From: Streptomyces sp. JJ38
GTDB taxonomy: Bacteria > Actinomycetota > Actinomycetes > Streptomycetales > Streptomycetaceae
Assembly: GCF_019303475.1 (NCBI RefSeq)
Contig: NZ_JABLSI010000001.1
Coordinates: forward strand, 222,591 to 286,590
Length of the DNA: 64,000 nt
Direction of reading: 5' to 3'
The translations under genes and the position numbers were made by a program. Below the pieces are notes generated by a model. That model made no database searches. It saw only the letters and a list, made by a program, of their open reading frames with translations, and had not been told where the DNA came from. Numbering within the stretch: position 1 is the stretch's first letter; each line of letters begins with the position of its first letter. This document shows positions 33,069-42,323 of this stretch, piece after piece.

Positions 33069-34457
33069 TCAGACGCGGCGCCGGAACACGGGTTTCACCG
33101 GGCGTCCGCCCAGCCAGGGGGCGGGGTCGGCGGCGTCCAGGGCCTTCCGGTAGACCGCACACGCCTGGGCCACGACGTCGACGGTGTGCTCGATGTCGGC
33201 GTCGGTGAGGGCGCTGCTCACCACGAAGGACGGGGCCAGGACGCCGCCCGCGAGGAGCCGGCGCAGGAAGAGCGTGCGGTACTCCTGGGACGGCTTCCCG
33301 TGTTCGTCGAGCGTGGCGAAGACGAGGTTGCTGGCCCGGCCCCGGACGAGCAGGTGGTCGCCGACGCCCATGGCGGCCGCGGCGTCCCGCACCCCGGCCG
33401 CCAACTGCTCGCCCAGGGCGTGCAGCCGGGCGGTGACGCCCTCCTCGACGTAGGTGGTCAGCACGGCCATCGCGGCCGCCAGGGAGTGCGTCTCCGCACC
33501 GTGTGTGGTCGACAGCAGGAACACCCGGTCGCCGGAGTGCCGCAGACCGCCGGCTTCCATCAGTTCGCGGCGCCCGGCCAGCGCGGAGACGGCGAACCCG
33601 TTGCCCAGCGCCTTGCCGAACGTGGACAGATCCGGGACGACGCCGTACAGACCCTGGGCGCCCGCCGCGGACCACCGGAGGCCGGTGATCATCTCGTCGA
33701 AGACGAGGACACAGCCGTGCCGGTCGGCCAGGGCACGCAGACCGGCGAGGTACCCGGGCGGGGGCTCGGTGTGGGTGGCGGGTTCGAGGATCAGGCAGGC
33801 GACCTCGCCCCGGTACCGGGTGAGCAGCTCCTCCGTGGCGGCCAGGTCGCCGTAGGGGAACGTCACGGTCAGTTCGTCGGTCGCCGCCGGAACACCGGCG
33901 GACATCGGCGTGGTGCCGATGAACCAGTCGTCCACGGAGAAGAACGGATGGTCGGCGCAGACGGCCACCCGGGGGCGCCCGGTAGCGGCGCGGGCGAGCC
34001 GCACGGCGGCGGTGGTGGCGTCGGAGCCGTTCTTCGCGAACTTCACCATCTCGGCGGTCGGTACCGTGGCCAGGAAGCGTTCGGCGGCGTCGAGTTCCAC
34101 GACGGAGGGCCGGACAAAGTTGCTCCCGCGGTCGAGTTCCCGGCGTACCGCCTGGGTGACCCGGGGGTGTGCGTGGCCGAGGCTGACCGACCGCAGCCCG
34201 GAGCCGTACTCGACGTAGCGGTTGCCGTCGACGTCCCACACGTGGGCCCCGCGGCCGTGGCTGATGACCGGAGCCAGGTGCTCGGGGTATTGGTCCTCGC
34301 CCTTGGCGTAGGTGTGCGCGCCGCCGGGAATCAGGGCGTGGAGCCGTTCGTTCGCGGCCCGGGACCGGGGGAGGTGAGGATCCTGGGCGCCTTCACCGGC
34401 TCTGCCGGCTTGGGCGGACCGGGTGGCTTCGGCGGCTTCGGTGGCTTCGCCGTTCAC
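33069..34457 (-). CDS. Class III (glutamate-1-semialdehyde aminomutase-like) aminotransferase
   Basis: A 462-aa protein. PLP enzyme motifs: VVEYGSGLRSVSLGHAHP-like substrate region, VFDEMITGLRW (~256-266), and TFGKALGNGFAVSALAG (~282-298) with the PLP-Lys. In this cluster it more likely aminates a keto-sugar nucleotide or isomerises an amino group than takes part in haem synthesis. It lies last in the operon, 7 nt after the RmlC-like gene. Confidence 0.8.
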   Translation of the reverse strand: MNGEATEAAEATRSAQAGRAGEGAQDPHLPRSRAANERLHALIPGGAHTYAKGEDQYPEHLAPVISHGRGAHVWDVDGNRYVEYGSGLRSVSLGHAHPRVTQAVRRELDRGSNFVRPSVVELDAAERFLATVPTAEMVKFAKNGSDATTAAVRLARAATGRPRVAVCADHPFFSVDDWFIGTTPMSAGVPAATDELTVTFPYGDLAATEELLTRYRGEVACLILEPATHTEPPPGYLAGLRALADRHGCVLVFDEMITGLRWSAAGAQGLYGVVPDLSTFGKALGNGFAVSALAGRRELMEAGGLRHSGDRVFLLSTTHGAETHSLAAAMAVLTTYVEEGVTARLHALGEQLAAGVRDAAAAMGVGDHLLVRGRASNLVFATLDEHGKPSQEYRTLFLRRLLAGGVLAPSFVVSSALTDADIEHTVDVVAQACAVYRKALDAADPAPWLGGRPVKPVFRRRV

Positions 34458-34464
34458 GTCTGCC

Positions 34465-35031
34465 TCAACTCCCCTGCAACCGCAGGACCTGGGCGAGGGG
34501 CGGTGCCTCCCGGTCCCGGCGGGACGTCGAGGTGACCGGCAGCGGCCAGGGGATGGCGAGCTCCGGGTCGTCGAAGGCGATCGTCACGTCCTCGGCCGGG
34601 TCGTGCGGGCGGTCGATGCGGTAGGAGACGTCGGCGGTGTCGGTCAGGGCCTGGAAGCCGTGCGCACACCCCGCCGGGACGTACAGGGTCGCCTGGGTCG
34701 CGTCGGACAGCTCGAAGAAGGCCGTGCCGCGATAGGTCGGCGAGTCCGTCCGCAGGTCCACGACGACGTCGAAGACCCTCCCGTACGAGCACCGCACCAG
34801 CTTGGCCTCCCCGGCGCCGGAGCGCAGGTGCAGGCCGCGCAGCACGCCCCGGGCGGAGCGGGACAGGCTGTCCTGGACGAAGGCGTTGGGATCGAGGCCC
34901 ACCGAGCGGACGACGTCGGCGTCGAACGTGCGGCAGAAGAAGCCGCGTTCGTCCGTGTGCGGCGTCGGCTCGAACAGGTACGCCCCGGCGATGGCCGGGA
35001 CCTCGGTCGCTGTCATTCCGGGCGCTGTCAT
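34465..35031 (-). CDS. rmlC: dTDP-4-dehydrorhamnose 3,5-epimerase-like protein
   Basis: A 188-aa cupin-type protein. TPHTDERGFFCRTFD (~22-36), VLRGLHLRSG (~66-75, with catalytic His), and YVPAGCAHGFQAL (~117-129) are RmlC/RfbC signatures. The ATG overlaps the previous stop. In this operon there is no RmlA, RmlB or RmlD beside it, so it may act on another nucleotide keto-sugar rather than dTDP-rhamnose precursor. Confidence 0.85.
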   Translation of the reverse strand: MTAPGMTATEVPAIAGAYLFEPTPHTDERGFFCRTFDADVVRSVGLDPNAFVQDSLSRSARGVLRGLHLRSGAGEAKLVRCSYGRVFDVVVDLRTDSPTYRGTAFFELSDATQATLYVPAGCAHGFQALTDTADVSYRIDRPHDPAEDVTIAFDDPELAIPWPLPVTSTSRRDREAPPLAQVLRLQGS

Positions 35032-36293
35032 CGCGTCTCCCGCAGGGCTCGGGGGTGGTCGGTCTTCGGGAACAGGGCCGCCGTGAGGGCGGTGAACTGC
35101 TGCTCCAGGTGCCGGGTGGCGGTCAGGTTGTGCCCGGTGAGGGTCCGCCGCAACTCCGGCGCCCTCCGTTCCAGCGTGCGGAACTGAGTGAGCAGCAGGT
35201 CGGCGTCGACCTCGCGGGCCGGGTGGCAGTAGGCGCCCAGGCCCATCCGGGCCATGAGGGCGTCGCTCTTGGCCGCGTAGCTGAGCGCGAGGGTCGGCGT
35301 TCCGGCCTTCAGCGCGCACACCAGGTTGTGGTAACGGGTCGCCACCACCGTCTCGGCGGTGGCCGTCTCCCTCATCAGATCGGCCAGCGAGTCCGCGCCC
35401 GCCGCCGTGACCAGGGGTGAGTCCACCGCGGCGCGGATCGCGTCGACCACGGCCGCGTCCGCACGGTCTCCGGTGAGCAACCGGACGGGCCTGCCCTCCT
35501 CGACCAGGGCGCGGGTGAAGTGGATGACCCCCTCCAGATAGCGCCGGTGAATCTCCTCGGCCTGAGCGCGGTCCGCGTCTCCGCCGTGGAAGTCCATGAC
35601 GCCCAGGCAGACGCGGCCCGTCGGCGGATCGGCCGGTTCGCTCGCGGACGGGGCCGGCAGGGCGAAGGCGAGGTCGGGGTAGACCGCGTCGCGCGCGGTG
35701 TCCACGCCCATCGCCCGCAGCGCGTCGCGGGACTGGGCGTCCCGGTACGACCGGTAGGCGGCCAGCCGCGCCGACCAGCGCACGAGGGCGCGGGTGGCCG
35801 GATTGCCGATCGCCGCGGCGCCGACGCTGACCAGGGCGACCCTGGTACGGAACAGCCGCCCGCTTCCGCAGAGCAGGAACAGCGCGTACGGGAAGCCCCA
35901 CGGCCGCAGCGGCAGGGTGGCCTCCAGGACGCCCATGCCCGGCACGATCACCACGTCGTGCCGGCGCACCCAGGCGGCGGTGCGGACGGCGTCGACGAGT
36001 TTGCCCAGACCCTTCGCCGCGACGGCGCCCGCCCGCGACGCCGTCCGGTACTCGCCGCGGTACCAGTGCAGCCGCGTCGCGGGGATGCCGTACCGGGCCG
36101 TGACGGCCTCGGGGCCGCCGCACAGGGCGTCCACGACCGCCTCCGGGTGCCGGTCCCGGAGATAGCCGAGCACGGCCTCCAGCGATCCGTCGTTGCCGAG
36201 GTTGCCGGAACCGAGCAGGCCGAACACCCCCACCCGCACCGGCCGTTCCCGGGTGGTCGTCCTGCGCGCCGCGTGTTCCCCGGCGGGCGTCAC
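35028..36293 (-). CDS. Polysaccharide pyruvyl transferase family protein
   Basis: A 421-aa protein. GVFGLLGSGNLGNDGSLEAV (~22-41) and VVATRYHNLVCALKAGTPTLAL (~313-334) are hallmarks of the family, which adds pyruvate ketals to sugars. It fits modification of the exported polysaccharide. It overlaps both neighbours by 4 nt. Confidence 0.88.
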   Translation of the reverse strand: MTPAGEHAARRTTTRERPVRVGVFGLLGSGNLGNDGSLEAVLGYLRDRHPEAVVDALCGGPEAVTARYGIPATRLHWYRGEYRTASRAGAVAAKGLGKLVDAVRTAAWVRRHDVVIVPGMGVLEATLPLRPWGFPYALFLLCGSGRLFRTRVALVSVGAAAIGNPATRALVRWSARLAAYRSYRDAQSRDALRAMGVDTARDAVYPDLAFALPAPSASEPADPPTGRVCLGVMDFHGGDADRAQAEEIHRRYLEGVIHFTRALVEEGRPVRLLTGDRADAAVVDAIRAAVDSPLVTAAGADSLADLMRETATAETVVATRYHNLVCALKAGTPTLALSYAAKSDALMARMGLGAYCHPAREVDADLLLTQFRTLERRAPELRRTLTGHNLTATRHLEQQFTALTAALFPKTDHPRALRETR

Positions 36294-37237
36294 GGCCGCC
36301 GCCCCTCACGGCCCGCCACCAGGGCGTCGACACAGACGCCGGGCCCGTCCGGGTCGACCGGGGCGCGGTCCTCGACGCGCTCGCCGGCGCCCGGCCGGAC
36401 CCGGCTGGTCAGCCACGCGGCGATATGGCGGTAGCAGGCGCGCCGGTCCGCCGGGGACAGCGGCGCCCGCCGCACGGCCGCGACGAAGCCCCACACGTAC
36501 TCGGCGAGCAGCCGGGGCGTCGGGTGCAGCGCGCCCGCCCGGCGCGGGTCCAGGTTGACGCACCGGGCGCGCTTGCCCGGGTTCGCCCGCTCGGCGCGGG
36601 TGGGGTGGTCGCGGCGGAAGTACAACAGCTCGGGCACCTGGTGGAAGGGGCCGTGGAGGGTGATCTCGGCGACGAACGTGCGGTCCGCGTGGTGGTAGCT
36701 GTCGTGCGGCTTCACCCGGCGCAGCACGTCGGCCCGCATCACCCCGTAGAAGTCGTCGCCCCCGGGCTCGAAGAGCAGGCTGCGGAAGCGCTCCGGCGCG
36801 TGCGGCGAGCCGGTGGCGAGCCCGTACGCGTAGGGGACCTTCACGCGCCCGGCGCCGTCGATGACGGCCTGGTCGCTGTGGGCGAGGATCACCTCCGGCC
36901 GCTCGTCCAGGGCCTGGACGCACCGCTCCAGCAGCGTCCGGGCGTACAGGTCGTCGTGCGAGGCCCACTTGAACAGCTCGCCGCGGCACTGGGTGAAGAC
37001 GTGGTTGTGGTTCGGCGCGGCGCCGATGTTCCGGGGCAGCCGCAGGTAGCGCACGCGCGAGTCCCGCGCGGCGTACCGGCGGCAGATGTCCGCGGTCCCG
37101 TCCGTCGAGGCGTTGTCGGAGATGACGAGCTCGAAGTCCTCGTAGGTCTGGCCGAGCAGCGCGTCGAGCGACTCGGCGAGGTACTCCTCGCCGTTGTAGA
37201 CGGGCAGGCCGATGCTCAGCCTGGGCTGGGAAGTCAC
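36290..37237 (-). CDS. Family 2 glycosyltransferase
   Basis: A 315-aa protein starting at GTG 37237 in a GTGA overlap. The GT-A fold starts SIGLPVYNGEEYLAESLDAL (8-27), then ELVISDNASTDGTA, and an HDD-type DxD (SHDDLYA, ~94-100). It likely adds a sugar to the repeat unit on the lipid carrier at the membrane's inner face. Confidence 0.88.
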   Translation of the reverse strand: MTSQPRLSIGLPVYNGEEYLAESLDALLGQTYEDFELVISDNASTDGTADICRRYAARDSRVRYLRLPRNIGAAPNHNHVFTQCRGELFKWASHDDLYARTLLERCVQALDERPEVILAHSDQAVIDGAGRVKVPYAYGLATGSPHAPERFRSLLFEPGGDDFYGVMRADVLRRVKPHDSYHHADRTFVAEITLHGPFHQVPELLYFRRDHPTRAERANPGKRARCVNLDPRRAGALHPTPRLLAEYVWGFVAAVRRAPLSPADRRACYRHIAAWLTSRVRPGAGERVEDRAPVDPDGPGVCVDALVAGREGRRP

Positions 37238-38553
37238 GGTGTCCTCACTTCGCTGGTGTGGTTCGGGTCGAGCTCGCCCAGGGCGGACCGCAGGTGCAGC
37301 CACCACACGGCCGAGCCGCAGACGGTCGCGGTGGCGACGCCCCAGGCCGAGCCGGACGTCCCGGCCACGGCCGCGCCGCCGAGCCCGCCGCCGACGTAGC
37401 AGACGGAGGCGAAGAGCTGGCACCGCAGGCTGCGCCGGGCCGCGCCGAGCGCGCGCAGCCCGGCCGCCGCTCCGGTGCCGAGCCCGGCGCCCGCGACGCC
37501 GAGCGTGGCGGGGACGATGAGCTCCGAGGCGGGGTGCCAGACGCCGCCGAGCACGAGCTCGCCGAGCCCGTCCGGCACGAGCAGCAGCGCCGCACCCCAC
37601 AGCAGGGCGGCGGCGGCCTGGGCGGCGCCCAGCACCAGGCAGAAGGGGCCCAGCCGGTGCGGGGCGCGCCGCAGCACGCGGGCCGCCTCCGCCACGGTGA
37701 CCAGGGACAGCCCCATCAGCACGGCGAGGAACGGGCCGAGCAGCAGCTCGGCGCCCCGGATCACCCCGACCGCGTCCACGCCGACGATGGCGCCGAGGCC
37801 GTAGGCCCGCACCTGGCTCGCGCCGCTGACGCTGGTGTTCTCCACGAGGTACCGGTAGCCGAGGTCGCGGTGCTCGGCGACCCACGCGCGCATCCCGGGG
37901 AGGTGGGGCCGGAGCCCGGACTGGACGCAGCCGTACCCGGCGGCCACCGCGGCGGCGGCGCCCCAGGCGAGCACGAAGGCGGCCACGGTGCCCACGCGGG
38001 CGGCCACGACCATGGCCGGGATCAGCGCGACGCCCCACACGACGTCGTTGACGAACGCCTTCCGCCCGGTACCGGCGGCGAAGAACGCGTACCGCCAGGC
38101 GTCCTGGAGCAGCAGCCCCGGGAGTATGACGCCGAGGCAGGCGAACGCGGGTCCCACCTCGCCGCCCAGGCTCAGCCCGGCCACCAGACACGCCGCCCCG
38201 ACGGCGGCTCCCACGCCGAGCGCGGTACCCGAGGCGCGGGCCGACGCCCCGCGCCAGGCCGCTTCGGGCACCCCGCTGAACCGCACGACGAGCGGGTCGG
38301 TGGCCAGCCCGCGGGAGACGCTGAGCACGACGCCGTACGTCACCCAGGCCAGGCTGAACACCCCGAAGGCGGCCAGCCCGAGCGAGCGGGCCACGAAGAT
38401 CCCCACCGCGAAGTTGGTCAGGCTGGAGGCCGCCTGGTCGGCCAGCCCCCAGGACAGCCGTCCGACGACGGCCCGCCGCGCGGTGCGCCGGGCCCGGGCG
38501 GCCGGGCCGGCCGTCGCCGTCTCCTCCCCTCCCTCGGCGGTCATCGGCGTCAC
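37234..38553 (-). CDS. Oligosaccharide flippase (Wzx-like)
   Basis: A 439-aa protein, nearly all hydrophobic with about 12 membrane segments (VFSLAWVTYGVVLSV, AACLVAGLSL, LLLVPDGLGELVLG and so on). The profile fits the MVF/MOP-type Wzx flippases that move lipid-linked repeat units across the membrane. No sequence motif is decisive, so the family call is by topology and context. Confidence 0.8.
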   Translation of the reverse strand: MTPMTAEGGEETATAGPAARARRTARRAVVGRLSWGLADQAASSLTNFAVGIFVARSLGLAAFGVFSLAWVTYGVVLSVSRGLATDPLVVRFSGVPEAAWRGASARASGTALGVGAAVGAACLVAGLSLGGEVGPAFACLGVILPGLLLQDAWRYAFFAAGTGRKAFVNDVVWGVALIPAMVVAARVGTVAAFVLAWGAAAAVAAGYGCVQSGLRPHLPGMRAWVAEHRDLGYRYLVENTSVSGASQVRAYGLGAIVGVDAVGVIRGAELLLGPFLAVLMGLSLVTVAEAARVLRRAPHRLGPFCLVLGAAQAAAALLWGAALLLVPDGLGELVLGGVWHPASELIVPATLGVAGAGLGTGAAAGLRALGAARRSLRCQLFASVCYVGGGLGGAAVAGTSGSAWGVATATVCGSAVWWLHLRSALGELDPNHTSEVRTP

Positions 38554-39827
38554 GCCTTGATCAGGTGGGCGCGGTGCAGGGCGTCGGCCGCGGCGGCGAC
38601 GGTGTCGAACGGCAGACCGGACCGCTCGGCGACGTCCAGCAGGCCGTGTTCGCCGTCGGAGAGGCTCAGCACCCAGAGCATGGCCATCTGAGCTTCCTTC
38701 GCGTCACTGCGGCCGCCCAGTGCGTCGTACAGCCCGCGTCGCCCCAACTGCGGTTCGCCGTAAGGGCTGAGGTTGACGTAGCGCCGGTTGCGGTCCAGCA
38801 CGGAGAACGCCTCGCGGCAGACGGCGAGCGTGTCGGCCATGGCCTCGGGGGCGACGAGGTCCAGGTTGTCCGCCGAGGTGTGGTACTCGGGGTACCCGGC
38901 GTACGGGGTACGGCTGAGCGAGCCCACGCCGAGATCGAACCCGGGCGAGCAGAACTGCCGCTCGTCGTAGCCGTACGGGGTGAACTCGTTGACGTGGTGC
39001 GGGCGGTCGGAGGCGCGCAGCACATGCCCCATCACTCTGTCGATCTCCGCGTCGCCACGCCGGCTGCGCTTGTACGTCAGCCTGCCGCGGTCGCCCGCGC
39101 AGGCCAGCACCAGCCCGTGCCGGACGCTTCCCTCCTTCACGCGTTCCGCGTTGCGGGCCAGCCAGGTGATCGCCCCGATGGTGCCGGGTGCGAACAGGAA
39201 CCGGTAGGTGTACCACGGCGTCCGCTCCGCCAGGGCCCGGGCGAGGAAAGTGGCCACCGCGATACCGGCCAGGTTGTCGTTGGCCAGCGAGGGGTGGCAG
39301 ACGTGGGCGGAGACGAGCACCTCGTCGGCGACCTGCCCGGGGACGACGTGCTCGGCGTAGGTGAGGTGGCCGTCGGTGAGCGTGGAGTCGATCCGCACCT
39401 CGTACCTGCCCTCCGGCAGCGCGTCCAGCGTCTCCTGGGCCAGGCAGAAGCCCCAGTCGGGCGCGTAGTAGCTGGTGCGGTACGGCACCCAGGACGGGTG
39501 CTCCGGCAGGGTGTGCAGACGTCCGCGCAGCTCGGACAGCGGCATCGTCGCCGACACCGGCACGCTGTACCCGAGCACGTGCAGGCTGGACGCGGCGAAG
39601 TCGACGACGCGCCGGCCGGAGGCGTCGGCGACGTACGCGTCCCGGATGTTCCACTCCTGCGGCACCGTCCAGTCGAGCACCCGCGTACCCGTCGGCACCT
39701 CGTGCACCCGCAGCGGGATGTACTCGCCGACGATGTCCAACGTGGCCCGCACCCCGTCACCGGTGATGCTCCGGCACAGCGGGTACAACCGCTCCACCAG
39801 GGTGTACATCTCCTCGCCCGCGCTCAT
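38550..39827 (-). CDS. DUF4910 (aminopeptidase-like) protein
   Basis: A 425-aa protein. Motifs VSAHVCHPSLANDNLAGIAV (~170-189, His and Asp as in M28-like peptidases), APGTIGAITWLARN, and GYPEYHTSADNLDLV. These mark DUF4910/DUF2172. It occurs next to PIG-L, epimerase and methyltransferase genes in other polysaccharide loci, so it probably acts on a sugar-linked amide or peptide-like group; substrate unknown. Confidence 0.82.
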   Translation of the reverse strand: MSAGEEMYTLVERLYPLCRSITGDGVRATLDIVGEYIPLRVHEVPTGTRVLDWTVPQEWNIRDAYVADASGRRVVDFAASSLHVLGYSVPVSATMPLSELRGRLHTLPEHPSWVPYRTSYYAPDWGFCLAQETLDALPEGRYEVRIDSTLTDGHLTYAEHVVPGQVADEVLVSAHVCHPSLANDNLAGIAVATFLARALAERTPWYTYRFLFAPGTIGAITWLARNAERVKEGSVRHGLVLACAGDRGRLTYKRSRRGDAEIDRVMGHVLRASDRPHHVNEFTPYGYDERQFCSPGFDLGVGSLSRTPYAGYPEYHTSADNLDLVAPEAMADTLAVCREAFSVLDRNRRYVNLSPYGEPQLGRRGLYDALGGRSDAKEAQMAMLWVLSLSDGEHGLLDVAERSGLPFDTVAAAADALHRAHLIKA

Positions 39828-40855
39828 CGGCGCCACCGCAGGGTGCTGTCGACGGCTCCGGTGCCGCTGGCCGCGCGGAGCACGGCCAGCCGGGTGAAGC
39901 GCTCCTCGAAGTCCTCGCGGGTCAGCCCGTGTTCCCGGTAGGCGTCGGCGAGCTCGAGCGCGCCCCGCTTGACCGTCCACGCGCAGTCGAAGCCGGGTAT
40001 CGCGGCGCGGAACCGCGAGAAGTCCACCCGGTAGGAGCGCGGATCGGCGCCGGTCTCGCCGGTGATCACGACCTCCGAGCCGGGCACCGCCTCGGCGACC
40101 TGTTCGGCGATCTCGGCGACCGTCACGTTGTTGGTCTCGCTGCCGATGTTGAACGCCCGGCCGTGCACCGCCGCACGCGGTGCGACCAGCGCGGCGGCGA
40201 AGGCCCGCGCGATGTCCTCGGCGTGCACCAGCGGACGCCACGGGGTGCCGTCGGAGAGCACCCGCACCTCGCCGGACAGCAGCGCGTGGCCCACCAGGTT
40301 GTTCAGCACGATGTCGGCGCGCAGCCGGGGGGAGTGGCCGAAGGCGGTGGCGTTGCGCAGGAACACCGGGCTGAACTCGCCGTCCGCGAGGTCGTGGAGG
40401 TCGTCCTCCACCCGCACCTTGGACTCCGCGTACGGCGTCACCGGGCGCAGCGGGGCGTCCTCGGTCACCAGGTCGCCGCCACCGGTGGCGCCGTAGACCG
40501 AGCACGTGGACGCGTACAGGAAGCGCCGCACCCCGGCCTCGCGGGCCAGCCGGGCGAGCCGCACGGAGGCGTGGTGGTTGATGTCGTAGGTGAGCTCGGG
40601 CGCCAGCGCGCCCAGCGGGTCGTTGGACAGGGCGGCCAGGTGGATCACCGCGTCCATCCCGGCCAGGTGCTCGGCCGTGACGTCGCGGAGGTCCACCCGG
40701 GACCCCGGCGGGTCCGCGGGCCGCGGGCCCAGCACGCAGTCGGCGAACAGCCCGGCGTCCAGTCCGACGACCTCGTGCCCGGCATCGGCCAGGACGGGAG
40801 CCATCACGGTGCCCAGGTAGCCCTGGTGCCCGGTCAGCAGTACGCGCACGTTCAT
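39824..40855 (-). CDS. NAD-dependent epimerase/dehydratase (SDR)
   Basis: A 343-aa extended SDR. VRVLLTGHQGYLGTVMAP (3-20) is a Rossmann motif with an unusual GHQGYLG; STCSVYG (~119-125) and YAESK (~145-149) give the catalytic Ser, Tyr and Lys. It acts on a nucleotide sugar. It is not an obvious CDP-glucose 4,6-dehydratase. Confidence 0.85.
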   Translation of the reverse strand: MNVRVLLTGHQGYLGTVMAPVLADAGHEVVGLDAGLFADCVLGPRPADPPGSRVDLRDVTAEHLAGMDAVIHLAALSNDPLGALAPELTYDINHHASVRLARLAREAGVRRFLYASTCSVYGATGGGDLVTEDAPLRPVTPYAESKVRVEDDLHDLADGEFSPVFLRNATAFGHSPRLRADIVLNNLVGHALLSGEVRVLSDGTPWRPLVHAEDIARAFAAALVAPRAAVHGRAFNIGSETNNVTVAEIAEQVAEAVPGSEVVITGETGADPRSYRVDFSRFRAAIPGFDCAWTVKRGALELADAYREHGLTREDFEERFTRLAVLRAASGTGAVDSTLRWRR

Positions 40856-41499
40856 TCCCCCAGATCGAGAGCGAGTTTGGTGACGGCGAACGCCTCGGCG
40901 TAGCGCGTGTGGCATTCGATGCCGCGGATCCGGGCCAACCCGAGGAAGGCCTCCCGGTCGAACCAGGACCGGTGGCGCTGCGAGGGGTAGTGCTCCTCCA
41001 GCAGCCGCACCTTGCGGTCGGCGGTCTCCGGGGACAGCGGCTGGTAGGCCACCGGGCGGCCCAGGTCGCCGTCCCACTTGACGATCTCGTAGCCGAGCAC
41101 CAGGTGGTCGCGGAACACGGTGGGCATCAGCCGCGCCAGGCCACGGTGATCCTGGTGCGCGTCCTCGGCGCGCGGGGCCAGCACGAGGTCCGGCTCGGTG
41201 CCCGCCCGCAGCTCCTCGACGGCGGCCTTGGCCTCGTCCCAGTGCGCCGGGAGCCGGCCGTCCGGCAGCTTGAGCACGGTCAGCCGCAGTTCGGCACCCG
41301 GACAGAAGGCGGCAAGCGCGGCCCGTTCCTCCTGCTCCCGCTCGCCGCCACCGCCGGAGAGCACCAGCGCGTCGACGCGCAGCCCCGGCCGTGCGCGGCA
41401 CAGCGTCAGCAGGGTGCCGCCCGCGCCGATGGCGATGTCGTCGCAGTGCGCCCCGACCGCGACGACCCGCTCCAGGCGCCCCGCCCCGAGCCGGATCAC
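40852..41499 (-). CDS. PIG-L family deacetylase
   Basis: A 215-aa protein from GTG 41499 (GTGA overlap). GAHCDDIAIGAGGTLL (~17-32) gives the HxDD zinc site and HQDHRGL (~121-127) the later His. It is expected to remove acetyl groups from an amino sugar or sugar nucleotide. Confidence 0.88.
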   Translation of the reverse strand: MIRLGAGRLERVVAVGAHCDDIAIGAGGTLLTLCRARPGLRVDALVLSGGGGEREQEERAALAAFCPGAELRLTVLKLPDGRLPAHWDEAKAAVEELRAGTEPDLVLAPRAEDAHQDHRGLARLMPTVFRDHLVLGYEIVKWDGDLGRPVAYQPLSPETADRKVRLLEEHYPSQRHRSWFDREAFLGLARIRGIECHTRYAEAFAVTKLALDLGE

Positions 41500-42323
41500 G
41501 CCCGCGCTCCCGTGCCGTGACCGGTTCCGGTGGCGCCCGCCGCCACGCCGTCGCGTTCCCACAGGGCCCACGGGCGGTCGCCCCGGGCGTAGGCGCCGTC
41601 GAGCGCGGCCCGCTCCTTCACCGTGTCGGTCGGCTTCCAGAAACCGCGGTGCTGGTACGCCACGAGCCGCCCCTGCTTGGCCAGTTGGGCACAGCCGTCG
41701 GCGACGAGGTCCCCGCCCTCGGGGATGTGGTCGAAGATCTCCTGGCGGAGCACGAAGTAGCCGCCGTTCTCCCACAGCGGCAGTTCGCTCACCGGAGTGA
41801 TGCCTCCCACCAGGCCGTCCTCGCCCAGGTCCACGCAGTGGAAGGAGGACTGCGGCGGCACCACCATCATCGACGCGCCGGCGTCCCGCCGGGCGAAGTG
41901 CTCGATCATCTGCGGCAACGGGGCGTCGGTCAGCACGTCGGCGTAGTTGGCGAGGAACATCTCGTCCCCCTCCAGGTGGGGCCGCACCCGGCGCAGCCGC
42001 TCCCCGATCGCCGACTCGATTCCGGTCTGCACGAAGGTGATCGTCCAGGAGGCGATGTCGGTGGACAGCAGCTCCGGGCGCCCGTCGCGCAGGACGAAGT
42101 CGTTGGACGTCGTCTCCTCGTAGCGGAGGAAGAAGTCCTTGACGTGGTGGGCCCCGTAACCGAGGCAGAGGATGAACTCCGTGTGCCCGAAGTGCGCGTA
42201 GTAGCGCATGACGTGCCAGATCAACGGTCTGGGGCCGACCATCGCCATCGGCTTGGGCACGTCGTCGGAGGCGCCGCTGCGCATCCGCATCCCGTAGCCG
42301 CCGCAGAACAGAACGACCTTCAT
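41496..42323 (-). CDS. rfbF: Glucose-1-phosphate cytidylyltransferase-like nucleotidyltransferase
   Basis: A 275-aa protein. FCGGYGMRMRS (6-16) is the nucleotide-binding loop of sugar nucleotidyltransferases, and PKPMAMVGPRPLIWHVMRYY (24-43) then FILCLGYGAHHVKDFF follow RfbF/DdhA. It would charge a sugar with CTP to give CDP-glucose. The length matches. It overlaps methyltransferase and PIG-L genes by 4 nt each. Confidence 0.85.
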   Translation of the reverse strand: MKVVLFCGGYGMRMRSGASDDVPKPMAMVGPRPLIWHVMRYYAHFGHTEFILCLGYGAHHVKDFFLRYEETTSNDFVLRDGRPELLSTDIASWTITFVQTGIESAIGERLRRVRPHLEGDEMFLANYADVLTDAPLPQMIEHFARRDAGASMMVVPPQSSFHCVDLGEDGLVGGITPVSELPLWENGGYFVLRQEIFDHIPEGGDLVADGCAQLAKQGRLVAYQHRGFWKPTDTVKERAALDGAYARGDRPWALWERDGVAAGATGTGHGTGARA